A DNA stretch of 64,000 nucleotides from the NCBI GenBank assembly GCA_946404405.1, contig CAMJDL010000006.1:1-64000 (forward strand), written 5' to 3'. The stretch's first letter is position 1, and each line of letters opens with the position of its first letter. The notes beneath the pieces are model-generated. The model was not told the DNA's origin, ran no database searches, and saw only the letters and a program-made list of their open reading frames with translations. The translations under genes and the position numbers were made by a program. Below, piece after piece: positions 51,234 through 61,915 of this stretch. This stretch comes from an uncultured Prevotella sp. (GTDB lineage Bacteria > Bacteroidota > Bacteroidia > Bacteroidales > Bacteroidaceae).

Positions 51234-53216
51234 TTACCATAGTGCAATGTAGAGAATGGTAAGGATGGCGATGACACCAAACGCACCGATATTGAAAATC
51301 TTGTCGGTATGGAACACATTCAGGTCGATAGCTACCAGTTTGGGATCCTGAACCTTGTCCAGAGCGTTCGAACGCAGGTAGATACCGATGGTGGCCGTGA
51401 TGGCTGCGAAGAAAATCCAAGCGCCCTCGAAGCCGAGCATGTGCATAGACTCGTTGAAGAAACCAGCAATGCAGAGTGCAAGCGAAACACCAGCAATGAT
51501 GAACATGATGCGGCTCCAGAACAACTGAGTCTTGATGGTGTGCTCGTCAAGTTCGTCGGCAGGAACAGACTTGTTGCTCTTCAGCGAAATCCATACGAAC
51601 AGGATAACCAGCGTGATGAACACAACGCCTGAACGTACCAGGAACGGCATCTCGGGGAATGCGAACTTGTAGATGATAGAGAACGCGAAGGTACCGATAG
51701 CGCAGACAACGGCAGCAGTACCGCTGGCACGCTTCCACAGCAGACCGAGACCGAAGATGACTACAACACCGGGATATACGAAGGCTGAGTACTCCTGAAT
51801 GAACTGGAAGGCCTGGTCGATACCGCCCATCAATGGATAAACGGCAATCAGGGCGATGATCAGAGCGGTGACAGAAGTCATACGACCAACGTTCACAAGT
51901 TTCTTCTCAGAGGCGTTCTTGTTGATGAACTGCTTGTAGATATCCATTGTGAAGAGGGTAGAGGTAGAGTTGAACATGGAGGCCAGCGAAGAAATAACGG
52001 CGGCAGCCAGTGCAGCAAAGCTCAGACCCTTGACAACGGTAGGTGTGAAGTTACGGATCAGGAAAGGATAAGCATCGTCAGAACGGGCAATTGAGCCAGC
52101 CAGCGTCTCGCGCAGACCGTCGCACTCAGGAGCGTTCATGATGTAGAAGGCACAAACACCGGGGATACATACGATGAAAGGAATCAAAATCTTCAGGAAG
52201 GCAGCGAATACCATACCCTTCTTAGCCTCGTCGAGTGACTTGGCAGCCAGACCCTTCTGAATGATGTACTGATTGAAGCCCCAGTAACCCAGGTTAGTCA
52301 GCCACAGGGCACCGAAAATCAGAACGATACCAGGATTGGTGAAGAATGGGTCTTCCTTCTGTACAATGTTTCCTGCATTGTCAACGACACCGTTAATGAC
52401 AGGATAGAGCTCTTCGTTTCGTGTAACTACCAGGTTGAAGTGCTTGTCACCGTCAATGGATGCAAGATAGTCCTTGATGTGGGCCAATGCGTCCCATGCT
52501 CCTCCTAAGCCCATTTCGTCGCCAATGACAGAAAGTGCAGCGTAAGCAGTAATCAGACCACCGCCAACGAGGAAAGTCACCTGCATCACGTCAGTCCAAG
52601 CCACAGAGGCCAGACCGCCATAGATAGAGTAGATACCGGCGATGACGAACAGCGACAGGATGATGCACATACGAACCTGGTCGATCTCGATGCCAGCTAC
52701 GTTGACAACCATGTCGGTGGGCAGACCCAGAATCTGCTGGATAGCCAGAGCACCCAGCCAAGCGACTGATGTCAGATTAACGAACACATAGAGGAACAGC
52801 CACAGCAGTGAGAAAGCAAAGCCCACGCCCCAGTTGTAACGCTCGCGCAGGAACTGAGGAATGGTAAAGATCTTCTTCTCAATCATCAGAGGCAGCAGGA
52901 ACTTACCTACTACCAGCAGCGTGGCAGCGGCCATCAACTCGTAGGCAGCCTGGGCAATACCAGAGGCGAATGCCGAGCCAGACATACCGATAAACTGTTC
53001 TGCCGAAATGTTAGCGGCAATCAGCGAGGCACCGACAGCCCACCAAGTCAGGGTGTTACCTGCCAGGAAGTAGTCGGTTGACGATTTCTCTTCTCCCTTC
53101 TTGGTACGCGACAGGAACAGTCCCATACCAACAAGGATAATAATGTACACTATAAAGACCAAATAGTCGGCCGTAGCAAAACCATTGTTGCTTAGTGCTT
53201 CAAAAATTTTGTCCAT
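51234..53216 (-). CDS. sodium:solute symporter (SSS family), probable arabinose/galactose transporter
   Basis: A 660-aa inner-membrane protein with about 14 transmembrane segments. SSS family features: GMGLFLSRTKKGEEKSSTDY then FLAGNTLTWWAVGASLIAAN, ISAEQFIGMSG, and the SGLT-like WGFNQYIIQKGLAAKS. Na+-driven sugar import is expected. The operon neighbours (mutarotase before, araR-araD-araA after) point to L-arabinose or galactose. 12 bases separate it from araR. Confidence 0.9.
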   Translation of the reverse strand: MDKIFEALSNNGFATADYLVFIVYIIILVGMGLFLSRTKKGEEKSSTDYFLAGNTLTWWAVGASLIAANISAEQFIGMSGSAFASGIAQAAYELMAAATLLVVGKFLLPLMIEKKIFTIPQFLRERYNWGVGFAFSLLWLFLYVFVNLTSVAWLGALAIQQILGLPTDMVVNVAGIEIDQVRMCIILSLFVIAGIYSIYGGLASVAWTDVMQVTFLVGGGLITAYAALSVIGDEMGLGGAWDALAHIKDYLASIDGDKHFNLVVTRNEELYPVINGVVDNAGNIVQKEDPFFTNPGIVLIFGALWLTNLGYWGFNQYIIQKGLAAKSLDEAKKGMVFAAFLKILIPFIVCIPGVCAFYIMNAPECDGLRETLAGSIARSDDAYPFLIRNFTPTVVKGLSFAALAAAVISSLASMFNSTSTLFTMDIYKQFINKNASEKKLVNVGRMTSVTALIIALIAVYPLMGGIDQAFQFIQEYSAFVYPGVVVIFGLGLLWKRASGTAAVVCAIGTFAFSIIYKFAFPEMPFLVRSGVVFITLVILFVWISLKSNKSVPADELDEHTIKTQLFWSRIMFIIAGVSLALCIAGFFNESMHMLGFEGAWIFFAAITATIGIYLRSNALDKVQDPKLVAIDLNVFHTDKIFNIGAFGVIAILTILYIALW

Positions 53217-53267
53217 TTGTTAACTGTTTTATTATTCTTGATTATTGATGATTATTTGTCGAACTCA

Positions 53268-54446
53268 TTACTTAACCGAGAACTTGTAAGCTGCGTGGCT
53301 AAAGTACTTCTCGCCAGGATTCAGTACGGGGCTGGCCCACTCGGGATGGTTGGGGCTGTCGGGATACTTCTGGCTCTCCAGGCATACGCTGACGTGTTTC
53401 GGATACTTCAAACCGTGCTTGCGGATGATGTCGGCATCCTTGCCAACGCCCTGGAAATTACCGCTGTAAACCTGAACGCCAGGCTCGTTGGTGAACATCT
53501 CCATGAAGATACCGGTCTTGGGGCTGTAGAGTGAGGCGCAAACCTGAGTGTCGTCGCCCTTACCGTCCTTATAGGTATTCAGACAGTAGTTGTGGTCGTA
53601 ACCGGTAGCGTTCTGAATCTGGTCGAACTGACTGTTGATAGAGTCGCCGACAGCATGAGGTGTGCGGAAATCCATAGCGGTACCCTCAACCTTCTTGATC
53701 TCGCCTGTGGGGATATACAGCGTATCGCTGGGAGTGAAGTTGTCGGCATTCACATAGAGCACCTGGTCGTAGGCTGCCTGGGTGAAGTCGCCGCTCAGAT
53801 TGTAGTAGTTGTGATTGGTCTGATTGATGATAGTCGGCTTGTCGGTCTCTGCCTCCCAAGTCATATCCAGCACGTTGTCGGCAGTCAACTTGTAGGTCGT
53901 CACGGCAGTTACCTTGCCGGGGAATCCGTTCTCGCCGTCCTCAGCAACGATGGTCAGCTTCAGGATTGAGTCGCCAATCTGCTCTGCCTCGTACACCTGA
54001 TTCATCCAACCCGATGTGCCGCCGCCGTGCAGACAGTTTGGACCGTCGTTCTGCTTCAGCTGATAAGCTGTGTCGCCCAGCTTGAAAGCACCATTCTTGA
54101 TACGGTTGGCATAGCGGCCTACGCTTGAACCATAGTCAGAGGGAGAATTCAGGGTGTCAGCATACTGAGCAATGTTGTCAAAGCCCAGTACGACGTCAGT
54201 GGGTTTGCCATCCTTGTCAGGAACAACGAGCGAGACGATGCGCCCACCGTAGTTGGTGATGCACACCTCCATGCCGTTCGCGTTCTTCAACGTGTAGAGC
54301 TTGACGGGCTTCTCGTTGATGATGGTGTCAAACTTGGCAGGGTCAAGACCCGAAACCGTCAGCGCCTTCTGCTCACCAGAGGCACAAGCTGAAAACATAG
54401 CTACTGCTACGCTTGCAACTGCGAAAACTGTCTTCAAGTTTTTCAT
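53268..54446 (-). CDS. galM: aldose 1-epimerase, lipoprotein form
   Basis: A 392-aa mutarotase with a lipoprotein signal (lipobox FSAC), so it probably works in the periplasm, converting sugar anomers before uptake. Conserved residues are seen: GRYANRIKNG, CLHGG, TNHNYYNLSG (catalytic His), GYDHNYCLN, and EPGVQVYSGNFQ. It heads the operon galM-symporter-araR-araD-araA. A second, cytoplasmic GalM is encoded at 55827. Confidence 0.93.
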   Translation of the reverse strand: MKNLKTVFAVASVAVAMFSACASGEQKALTVSGLDPAKFDTIINEKPVKLYTLKNANGMEVCITNYGGRIVSLVVPDKDGKPTDVVLGFDNIAQYADTLNSPSDYGSSVGRYANRIKNGAFKLGDTAYQLKQNDGPNCLHGGGTSGWMNQVYEAEQIGDSILKLTIVAEDGENGFPGKVTAVTTYKLTADNVLDMTWEAETDKPTIINQTNHNYYNLSGDFTQAAYDQVLYVNADNFTPSDTLYIPTGEIKKVEGTAMDFRTPHAVGDSINSQFDQIQNATGYDHNYCLNTYKDGKGDDTQVCASLYSPKTGIFMEMFTNEPGVQVYSGNFQGVGKDADIIRKHGLKYPKHVSVCLESQKYPDSPNHPEWASPVLNPGEKYFSHAAYKFSVK

Positions 54447-54486
54447 TGTGTATAAAAGTTTTAGTTAAAGATTTAAATTTTGGTTG

Positions 54487-54517
54487 TAAAATTACTACTT
54501 ATTTTCCGAATGACAAA
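54487..54517 (-). promoter_or_regulatory. probable promoter of the arabinose operon
   Basis: TTTG (54517-54514), 19-base spacer, TAATTTTA (54494-54487), one base off consensus; 40 bases before galM. Confidence 0.55.
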
Positions 54518-54533
54518 GAAAATAATTAAAAAA

Positions 54534-54572
54534 AATAGACGTGAGGTGTTATTTTCACACCTTACGTCTATT
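54534..54572 (-). terminator. intrinsic terminator of the galM-galK operon
   Basis: A 16-bp stem with one G-T pair (54572-54557 with 54549-54534), 7-base loop, followed by eight T on the minus strand. 63 bases after galK. Confidence 0.9.
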
Positions 54573-54635
54573 ATTTAACGTTTACTAACAGAAAATACGG
54601 GTTATTTCGTGTTGTTTCTGTCGTAAATTATGAAT

Positions 54636-55802
54636 TTAGCAGATTTTGCGAGAGCCATCGCCGATGACGACATCGTACACCTTCGGTTCATGACCGTATT
54701 TCTCGTTGAAGCGCTTTTTGGCATCCTCAATGAACTTACGATAGAGGTCATTGCGCACCAGGTTGATGGTGCAACCGCCGAAACCGCCGCCCATAATGCG
54801 GGATCCTGTCACGCCGTTCTCCTTGGCAATCTGGTTGAGGAAGTCCAGTTCCTCGCAGCTTACCTCGTAGTCCTTCGACAGGCCTTCGTGGGTCTGGTAC
54901 ATCAGCTCACCAACTCTCTCATAGTCACCTTCGGTCAATGCGTCGCAAACTGCAAGCACACGATCCTTCTCGCCCAGCACGAACTTGGCACGGCGGTAGT
55001 CGTCGGCACCAATCTCGTCCTTCACCTCGTCCAGTTGCTCCCACGTGCAGTCGCGCAGGGTTTCGAACTTGGCCTCAGGATGCTTGGCTTGAACGCATTT
55101 CACCACTTTCTCGCACGACATACGACGGTCGTTGTAGGGTGAGCCGGACAATTGGTGCTTCACGACGGAGTCGAGCAATACCAAACGGTAACCATCAGGC
55201 TTGAATGGGAAATACTCAAACTCACGGCTGCGACAGTCAAGGCGCATCAGACAGCCTGCCTTGCCGAAGACAGAGGCGAACTGGTCCATGATACCGCAGT
55301 TCACACCACAGTAGTTATGTTCTGTAGCCTGACCTGCCAAAACCATGTCCCATTGACTGACTTTATTGTTGCCAAACAAGTCGTTCAGACCGAAGGCAAA
55401 GCAACTCTCCATAGCTGCACTTGACGACATGCCGGCACCGAGAGGAACATCACCCGCAAATGCTATATTGAAACCTTTAACGGGAACGCCCAATTTTCTC
55501 ATTTCCAACGCAATGCCGTAGATGTATCGAGCCCATGAAGCGCGTGGTCCGTTAGGGTCTGAGAGCTTGAAGTCTACACGATCCTTCAGGTCGATAGCAT
55601 AGGCCATCACGGTATCTTCCGTACCGTTGATACGCATCTCTGCCATCACGCCCTTGTCTACTGCACCGGGGAATACGAAACCTCCATTGTAGTCTGTATG
55701 CTCACCAATCAGGTTGATGCGTCCGGGAGAAGCATATACGTTACCCGTCTTTCCATCAAAATGCTTGATGAAACGGCTTCTTACAAAATCAACTTCCATC
55801 AT
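54636..55802 (-). CDS. galK: galactokinase
   Basis: Phosphorylates galactose at C1, first committed step of the Leloir pathway. The 388-aa GHMP kinase has the galactose signature SPGRINLIGEHTDYNGG, the phosphate loop PLGAGMSSSAAMES, and the C-terminal GSRIMGGGFGGCTINLV. Two adjacent ATGs (55802, 55799) are possible starts. It follows the cytoplasmic galM by 24 bases; galT and galE are not in the window. Confidence 0.96.
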   Translation of the reverse strand: MMEVDFVRSRFIKHFDGKTGNVYASPGRINLIGEHTDYNGGFVFPGAVDKGVMAEMRINGTEDTVMAYAIDLKDRVDFKLSDPNGPRASWARYIYGIALEMRKLGVPVKGFNIAFAGDVPLGAGMSSSAAMESCFAFGLNDLFGNNKVSQWDMVLAGQATEHNYCGVNCGIMDQFASVFGKAGCLMRLDCRSREFEYFPFKPDGYRLVLLDSVVKHQLSGSPYNDRRMSCEKVVKCVQAKHPEAKFETLRDCTWEQLDEVKDEIGADDYRRAKFVLGEKDRVLAVCDALTEGDYERVGELMYQTHEGLSKDYEVSCEELDFLNQIAKENGVTGSRIMGGGFGGCTINLVRNDLYRKFIEDAKKRFNEKYGHEPKVYDVVIGDGSRKIC

Positions 55803-55826
55803 ATATATAATAAGGTGGGGTGATGA

Positions 55827-56918
55827 TTACTTAGCTACACCAAAACGATAGATGGTCTTCTGCTTGTACTGCTGACCAGGATTCAGCACTACAGATGGGA
55901 AGTATGGACGATTTGGCGTGTCGGGGAAGTGCTGAGTCTCCAGACATACTGCGCTGCGACGTGGGAAAGTAGCACCGTTGGCACCCTTGTAGCCACTGGC
56001 ATAGTTTGCAGTGTAGAGCTGCATACCGGGTTCTGTGGTATAGCACTCCAGCGTACGACCGCTCTTAGGATCGGTAACGCGTGCAGCAAAGCTCAACTCG
56101 CCTTCTTCCTTCTTATTCAATACATAGTTGTGGTCGAAGCCCTTACCGAACTTAATCTGCTCATCGTCAGCATCAATATCCTGACCAAAAGACTTTGGTG
56201 TGCGGAAATCGAATGGTGTACCAGCAACCTTCAGGATTTCACCTGTAGGAATAGCGGTCTCGTCAGTCGGCAGATAGAAGTCAGCATTAATCTCACAAAT
56301 CTGATCCTCAATCGTTGGGGTGGGGTCAGCTGTACCGGCCAGTGAGAAGAAGGCATGATGCGTCAAGTTGACGATGGTCTTCTTATTGGTAGTAGCCAGA
56401 TACTCAATCACCAGCTCGTTCTCGTCGGTGAAGGTGAATTCAACTGTTACGTCAAGCTCGCCAGTGTAACCTTCTTCACCATACGATGAGATACGGTGCA
56501 GAGCCAACGAACGGGGACCCATCTGACGGGCATCCCATACCTTGCAGTTGAAGCCTTTCTTACCACCGTGCAGATGGTTCGGACCATCATTCAAAGCCAG
56601 CTGATACTCCTTGCCGTTCAGTGTGAACTGACCTTTGCAAATGCGGTTACCCCAACGTCCGATCAACGTTGACAGATAAGGCTCGTTACCACTGGTGAGC
56701 TGCTCGATATTAGCATGTCCCTGAATAACATTACCAACTTTGCCATCCTTGTCAGGAACCATGATAGCACAAATGGCACCACCATAGTTTGAAATAGCAA
56801 CTTCATAACCCTTGCGGTTCTTCAAAATGTAAAGATCCGTCTTCTTACCATTGATAGTGGTCTGGAAATCCTTGCGATTCAGACCACACAAATTCGCGTT
56901 TTCCGTTGTGTTAGCCAT
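55827..56918 (-). CDS. galM: aldose 1-epimerase, cytoplasmic form
   Basis: A 363-aa mutarotase with no signal peptide. Family motifs: GRWGNRICKGQFT, HLHGGKKGFN, LTHHAFFSLAG (catalytic His), FDHNYVLN, TEPGMQLYTANY. It supplies alpha-galactose to GalK, whose gene follows after 24 bases. The two mutarotases of the window differ in place: this one in the cytosol, the other lipid-anchored. Confidence 0.94.
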   Translation of the reverse strand: MANTTENANLCGLNRKDFQTTINGKKTDLYILKNRKGYEVAISNYGGAICAIMVPDKDGKVGNVIQGHANIEQLTSGNEPYLSTLIGRWGNRICKGQFTLNGKEYQLALNDGPNHLHGGKKGFNCKVWDARQMGPRSLALHRISSYGEEGYTGELDVTVEFTFTDENELVIEYLATTNKKTIVNLTHHAFFSLAGTADPTPTIEDQICEINADFYLPTDETAIPTGEILKVAGTPFDFRTPKSFGQDIDADDEQIKFGKGFDHNYVLNKKEEGELSFAARVTDPKSGRTLECYTTEPGMQLYTANYASGYKGANGATFPRRSAVCLETQHFPDTPNRPYFPSVVLNPGQQYKQKTIYRFGVAK

Positions 56919-56954
56919 ATTCGTTTCGTTTATTGGTTAAAATAAAACTACCTG

Positions 56955-56962
56955 CAAAGTAA
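56955..56962 (-). promoter_or_regulatory. Bacteroidota -7 box (galM-galK)
   Basis: TTACTTTG on the minus strand, one base off consensus, 36 bases before the start. An upstream TTTC stands where TTTG is expected. Confidence 0.5.
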
Positions 56963-57027
56963 CCAAAAAAAAACGAGAAAGACGAAAGAATGACTAAAAA
57001 AAACGTTTACGAGAGTGTTAAAAACAA

Positions 57028-58344
57028 CTAAATGCAGTTTTTGAGGAAATCGCCTACTATGTATGATGAGCCTCCAACGAAGATGAAATCGTTGGCTGAA
57101 GCAGAACGGTATGCGGCTTTATATGCTTCATTTACAGTGTGGTACGCATTTCCTTCAATACCATGCTCTTTAGCTTTTTCCATGACAACATTCTCGTTGA
57201 GTGCTCTTTTGGTCTGAGCTTTCGTAAAATAGAATTTGGCATGTTTAGGTAGCAAATCAAGTACCTTGTCTATATCTTTATCGTCAACCATACCAAATAT
57301 GATGTGCATTTGCTGGCACTGAACATTGGCTAATTGACGGCTTAGATACATCCATCCGCCAACATTATGACCAGTATCACAAACCACCTTAGGTGTCTGG
57401 TTCACCGTCTCCCATCGTCCTCGCAGACCTGTCAACTTAGCCACATTGCTAATGCCAGACTTTAATTCGAAACGGCACCTGTCATAGGTTTTTCCTTCGA
57501 TAGCACTTGCCAGATACCCCAGTTTACGCACTTCTTCGAGAGCAAATAGGGCCGTATTCATATTCTGTTTCTGATAGATGCCGCCCAGATCGCCTTCCAG
57601 TTTTCCCATGAATTTCAAATGATAGCGCATACCGCCTTCATTCAGCGGCACTGCACTCACGACTTGCGGGTCATCGTCGGCAAAGACGATTGGGGCATTC
57701 TTTTCACGAGCCGTTTTTTCGAATACGGGACGTGTTTCGGCATTGGTCTCTCCAATGACGACAGGGGTGTTAGTCTTAATAATACCAGCCTTTTCTCCGG
57801 CAATCTTTGCCAACGTATCGCCCAAGAACTGGGTATGGTCGAAACTGATATTGGTAATGACGCTCACCAAAGGCTGAATGATGTTAGTGCAGTCCAGTCG
57901 TCCGCCTAATCCCACTTCAATAACGGCAATATCTACATTCATTTCCTTGAAATACATGAAAGCCATTGCGGTTGTGACTTCAAAGAAGGATGGATGTAGA
58001 GGTTCGAAGAACGAACGGTGTTCTTCTACGAAATTCACCACGTATTGTTGGCTTACTGGCGTTCCGTTGATGCGGATACGCTCACGAAAGTCAACCAGAT
58101 GGGGTGAGGTATAGAGACCTACGCGATAGCCACTTTCCTGAAGGACGGCAGCAATGGTATGCGACACACTGCCCTTGCCATTTGTACCACCCACATGAAT
58201 GGTCTTGTACGACAGGTGTGGGTGTCCTAAGTGCTCGTCGAGTGCCAGCGTGTTGCTCAGTCCTTCTTTATAACCCGATGCCCCTTGTCTTTCGAACATG
58301 GGCATCTGGTTATAGAGGTATTCGCAAGTCTCTTTGTAATTCAT
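57028..58344 (-). CDS. folC: bifunctional folylpolyglutamate/dihydrofolate synthase
   Basis: Adds glutamate to dihydropteroate and folates. The 438-aa Mur-ligase-like protein has the ATP P-loop VGGTNGKGSVSHT (51-63), GLYTSPHLVDFRERI, IEVGLGGRLDCTN and VCDTGHNVGG. It begins 2 bases after dnaJ, so it is cotranscribed with grpE-dnaJ and may be raised with heat-shock genes. Confidence 0.95.
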   Translation of the reverse strand: MNYKETCEYLYNQMPMFERQGASGYKEGLSNTLALDEHLGHPHLSYKTIHVGGTNGKGSVSHTIAAVLQESGYRVGLYTSPHLVDFRERIRINGTPVSQQYVVNFVEEHRSFFEPLHPSFFEVTTAMAFMYFKEMNVDIAVIEVGLGGRLDCTNIIQPLVSVITNISFDHTQFLGDTLAKIAGEKAGIIKTNTPVVIGETNAETRPVFEKTAREKNAPIVFADDDPQVVSAVPLNEGGMRYHLKFMGKLEGDLGGIYQKQNMNTALFALEEVRKLGYLASAIEGKTYDRCRFELKSGISNVAKLTGLRGRWETVNQTPKVVCDTGHNVGGWMYLSRQLANVQCQQMHIIFGMVDDKDIDKVLDLLPKHAKFYFTKAQTKRALNENVVMEKAKEHGIEGNAYHTVNEAYKAAYRSASANDFIFVGGSSYIVGDFLKNCI

Positions 58345-58346
58345 GC

Positions 58347-59510
58347 TTAACTGAAATAGTTCTTGAATTTCTGGAAGATGCTGCGCTTCGTTGCTGCATC
58401 GCCCTTGAAATTATCGCTCTGACGGAATTTCTCGATGGCTTCCTTCTCTTCGCGCGACAATGTCTTTGGCACATACACGCTGACGTTCACCACCAAGTCG
58501 CCATTACCGCGTCCATAGCCCTGTACGGCAGGCAGACCTTTTCCGCGTAGACGCAGGGTCTTGCCGGGTTGTGTGCCGGCTTCCATCTTCACTTTAAGGC
58601 GTGTACCTTCTATAGTTGGTATTTCAACGTCTCCACCTAAAGCAGCTGTCGGGAAGTCGAGCAGCAGATTGTATATCAGGTCGTTGTTATCGCGAATGAA
58701 GTTCTCGTTTTCTTCTTCCTCAATAAACACCTGAATATCGCCATTGATGCCCTTGTGCTGACCGGCATTACCTTTGCCTGGAACGTTGACCACCATACCT
58801 TCGGCCACACCGGCAGGAATCTTGATTTCTACCACTTCCTCGCCCTTTTCGACGCCTGTGCCGCCACAGTGCTTACACTTGTTCTTGATGACCGTTCCCT
58901 CACCACCACAGGTAGGACAAACGCCCTGAGTCTGCATCATACCGAAGATGCTCTGTGTGGTATGGGTGATGACGCCCGAACCATGACATGTAGGACACTG
59001 GTCGTTTGTGCTGCCAGCTTCTGCACCAGAGCCATGACAGTGTGTACAAGTAATATCCTTGCGTACCTTGAACTTCTTGGTGACGCCATGGGCAATCTCC
59101 TGCAACGACAGGCGAACCTTCAGTCGCAGGTCGGAACCACGGTGTTTCTGGGGACCACGCTTGCCGCCTCCAAAGCCACTGAAGCCTGCATGACCGCCAA
59201 AGATGTCGCCGAACATCGAGAAGATGTCGTCCATGTTCATCGATGCTCCGCCAAACGGGTCAAAGCCACTTCCACCCATGCCGCCAGGGCCATTGAATCC
59301 GAACGTGTCATACTGCTGACGCTTCTGAGGGTCGTGCAGTACGTCGTATGCCTCGGCAGCCTCCTTGAACTTCTCCTCGGCTTCCTTGTTGCCAGGGTTG
59401 CGGTCAGGGTGGTATTTGATGGCTATCGTGCGATATGCCTTCTTGATCTGGTCTTCTGTGGCGTTCTTGTCGACGCCCAGCACCTCATAATAGTCTCGTT
59501 TCTGTGCCAT
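58347..59510 (-). CDS. dnaJ: chaperone DnaJ
   Basis: Hsp40 co-chaperone of DnaK. The 387-aa protein has the J domain with HPD at 34-36, a Gly/Phe-rich linker ([18 protein letters not shown]), four zinc-finger CxxCxGxG repeats ([32 protein letters not shown]) and the C-terminal substrate-binding domain. It starts 1 base after grpE. Confidence 0.97.
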   Translation of the reverse strand: MAQKRDYYEVLGVDKNATEDQIKKAYRTIAIKYHPDRNPGNKEAEEKFKEAAEAYDVLHDPQKRQQYDTFGFNGPGGMGGSGFDPFGGASMNMDDIFSMFGDIFGGHAGFSGFGGGKRGPQKHRGSDLRLKVRLSLQEIAHGVTKKFKVRKDITCTHCHGSGAEAGSTNDQCPTCHGSGVITHTTQSIFGMMQTQGVCPTCGGEGTVIKNKCKHCGGTGVEKGEEVVEIKIPAGVAEGMVVNVPGKGNAGQHKGINGDIQVFIEEEENENFIRDNNDLIYNLLLDFPTAALGGDVEIPTIEGTRLKVKMEAGTQPGKTLRLRGKGLPAVQGYGRGNGDLVVNVSVYVPKTLSREEKEAIEKFRQSDNFKGDAATKRSIFQKFKNYFS

Positions 59511-59511
59511 A

Positions 59512-60099
59512 TTATTGTCCTACTGCCACTTTGGCGTGGCGAATCACTTTATCGTTCAACTGATAACCCTTCTGCAGACAGTCAATCACTTTGCCCTTCT
59601 TGTCGTCGCCCATGCCAGGCACCATGGCCACAGCCTCATGAACGTCGGTGTTGAAGTCGGCATCTGCTGTCTCAATCTCCTTAACGCCTAAGCCTTCAAG
59701 TGCTTTGACGAACTTGTTGTAAATAATCTCCATACCTTCACGCAGTACGTCAGGGTCGTCGGTCTTTGCACCATTCTCAATGGCACGTTCCATATCGTCG
59801 ATAATGGGCAGGATGGCACTGACGGCCTTCTCGCCACCGTTAAGAATCAGCTCTGCCTTCTCCTTCAGCGTGCGTTTGCGGTAGTTGTCAAACTCGGCGG
59901 TCTTATAGAGCATTTGGGTTTTCAGTTGCTCAATCTCTGCCAAGGCCTTCTCCAGCGGGTCCTGCTCTTCGGCGGGGGCTTCTTTCTCAGGGGTTTCAGC
60001 AGCGGCTTCGTCAGCGACGGTTTCGTCGACGGCAGAACCGTCGACCACACTGTCCTGCTGTTCCTTCTCTTCTTGATTCAATATTTCTTCTTCTGTCAT
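59512..60099 (-). CDS. grpE: nucleotide exchange factor GrpE
   Basis: Releases ADP from DnaK. The 195-aa protein has a long acidic N-terminus (residues 1-50), a coiled coil ([18 protein letters not shown] then [17 protein letters not shown]) and a C-terminal beta domain with [10 protein letters not shown]. First gene of grpE-dnaJ-folC. dnaK is not in the window. No clear sigma-ABfr promoter; a near match (GATATTTG) lies about 40 bases upstream. Confidence 0.95.
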   Translation of the reverse strand: MTEEEILNQEEKEQQDSVVDGSAVDETVADEAAAETPEKEAPAEEQDPLEKALAEIEQLKTQMLYKTAEFDNYRKRTLKEKAELILNGGEKAVSAILPIIDDMERAIENGAKTDDPDVLREGMEIIYNKFVKALEGLGVKEIETADADFNTDVHEAVAMVPGMGDDKKGKVIDCLQKGYQLNDKVIRHAKVAVGQ

Positions 60100-60151
60100 A
60101 GCTACTATAATTTAATGTTTTGCAAAGCCCAATGCAAATATCGTGCCAAAC

Positions 60152-61841
<1,690 letters not shown>

Positions 61842-61865
61842 GAAAAAATGTTCTTCGAAGTAATT

Positions 61866-61900
61866 TTCTTAACCCTTAACTCTTAATTCTTAATTCTTTT
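61866..61900 (+). repeat. heptamer array upstream of nspC, right arm
   Basis: TTCTTAA, CCCTTAA, CTCTTAA, TTCTTAA, TTCTTTT; the reverse complement class of the left arm, so the two can pair across a 24-base spacer. It covers the place of the upstream promoter element of nspC. Confidence 0.75.
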
Positions 61901-61903
61901 TAT

Positions 61904-61911
61904 TAATTTTG
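61904..61911 (+). promoter_or_regulatory. Bacteroidota -7 box (nspC)
   Basis: TAATTTTG ending only 4 bases before the nspC ATG, which would give a leaderless mRNA if used. Confidence 0.5.
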
Positions 61912-61915
61912 CGGC

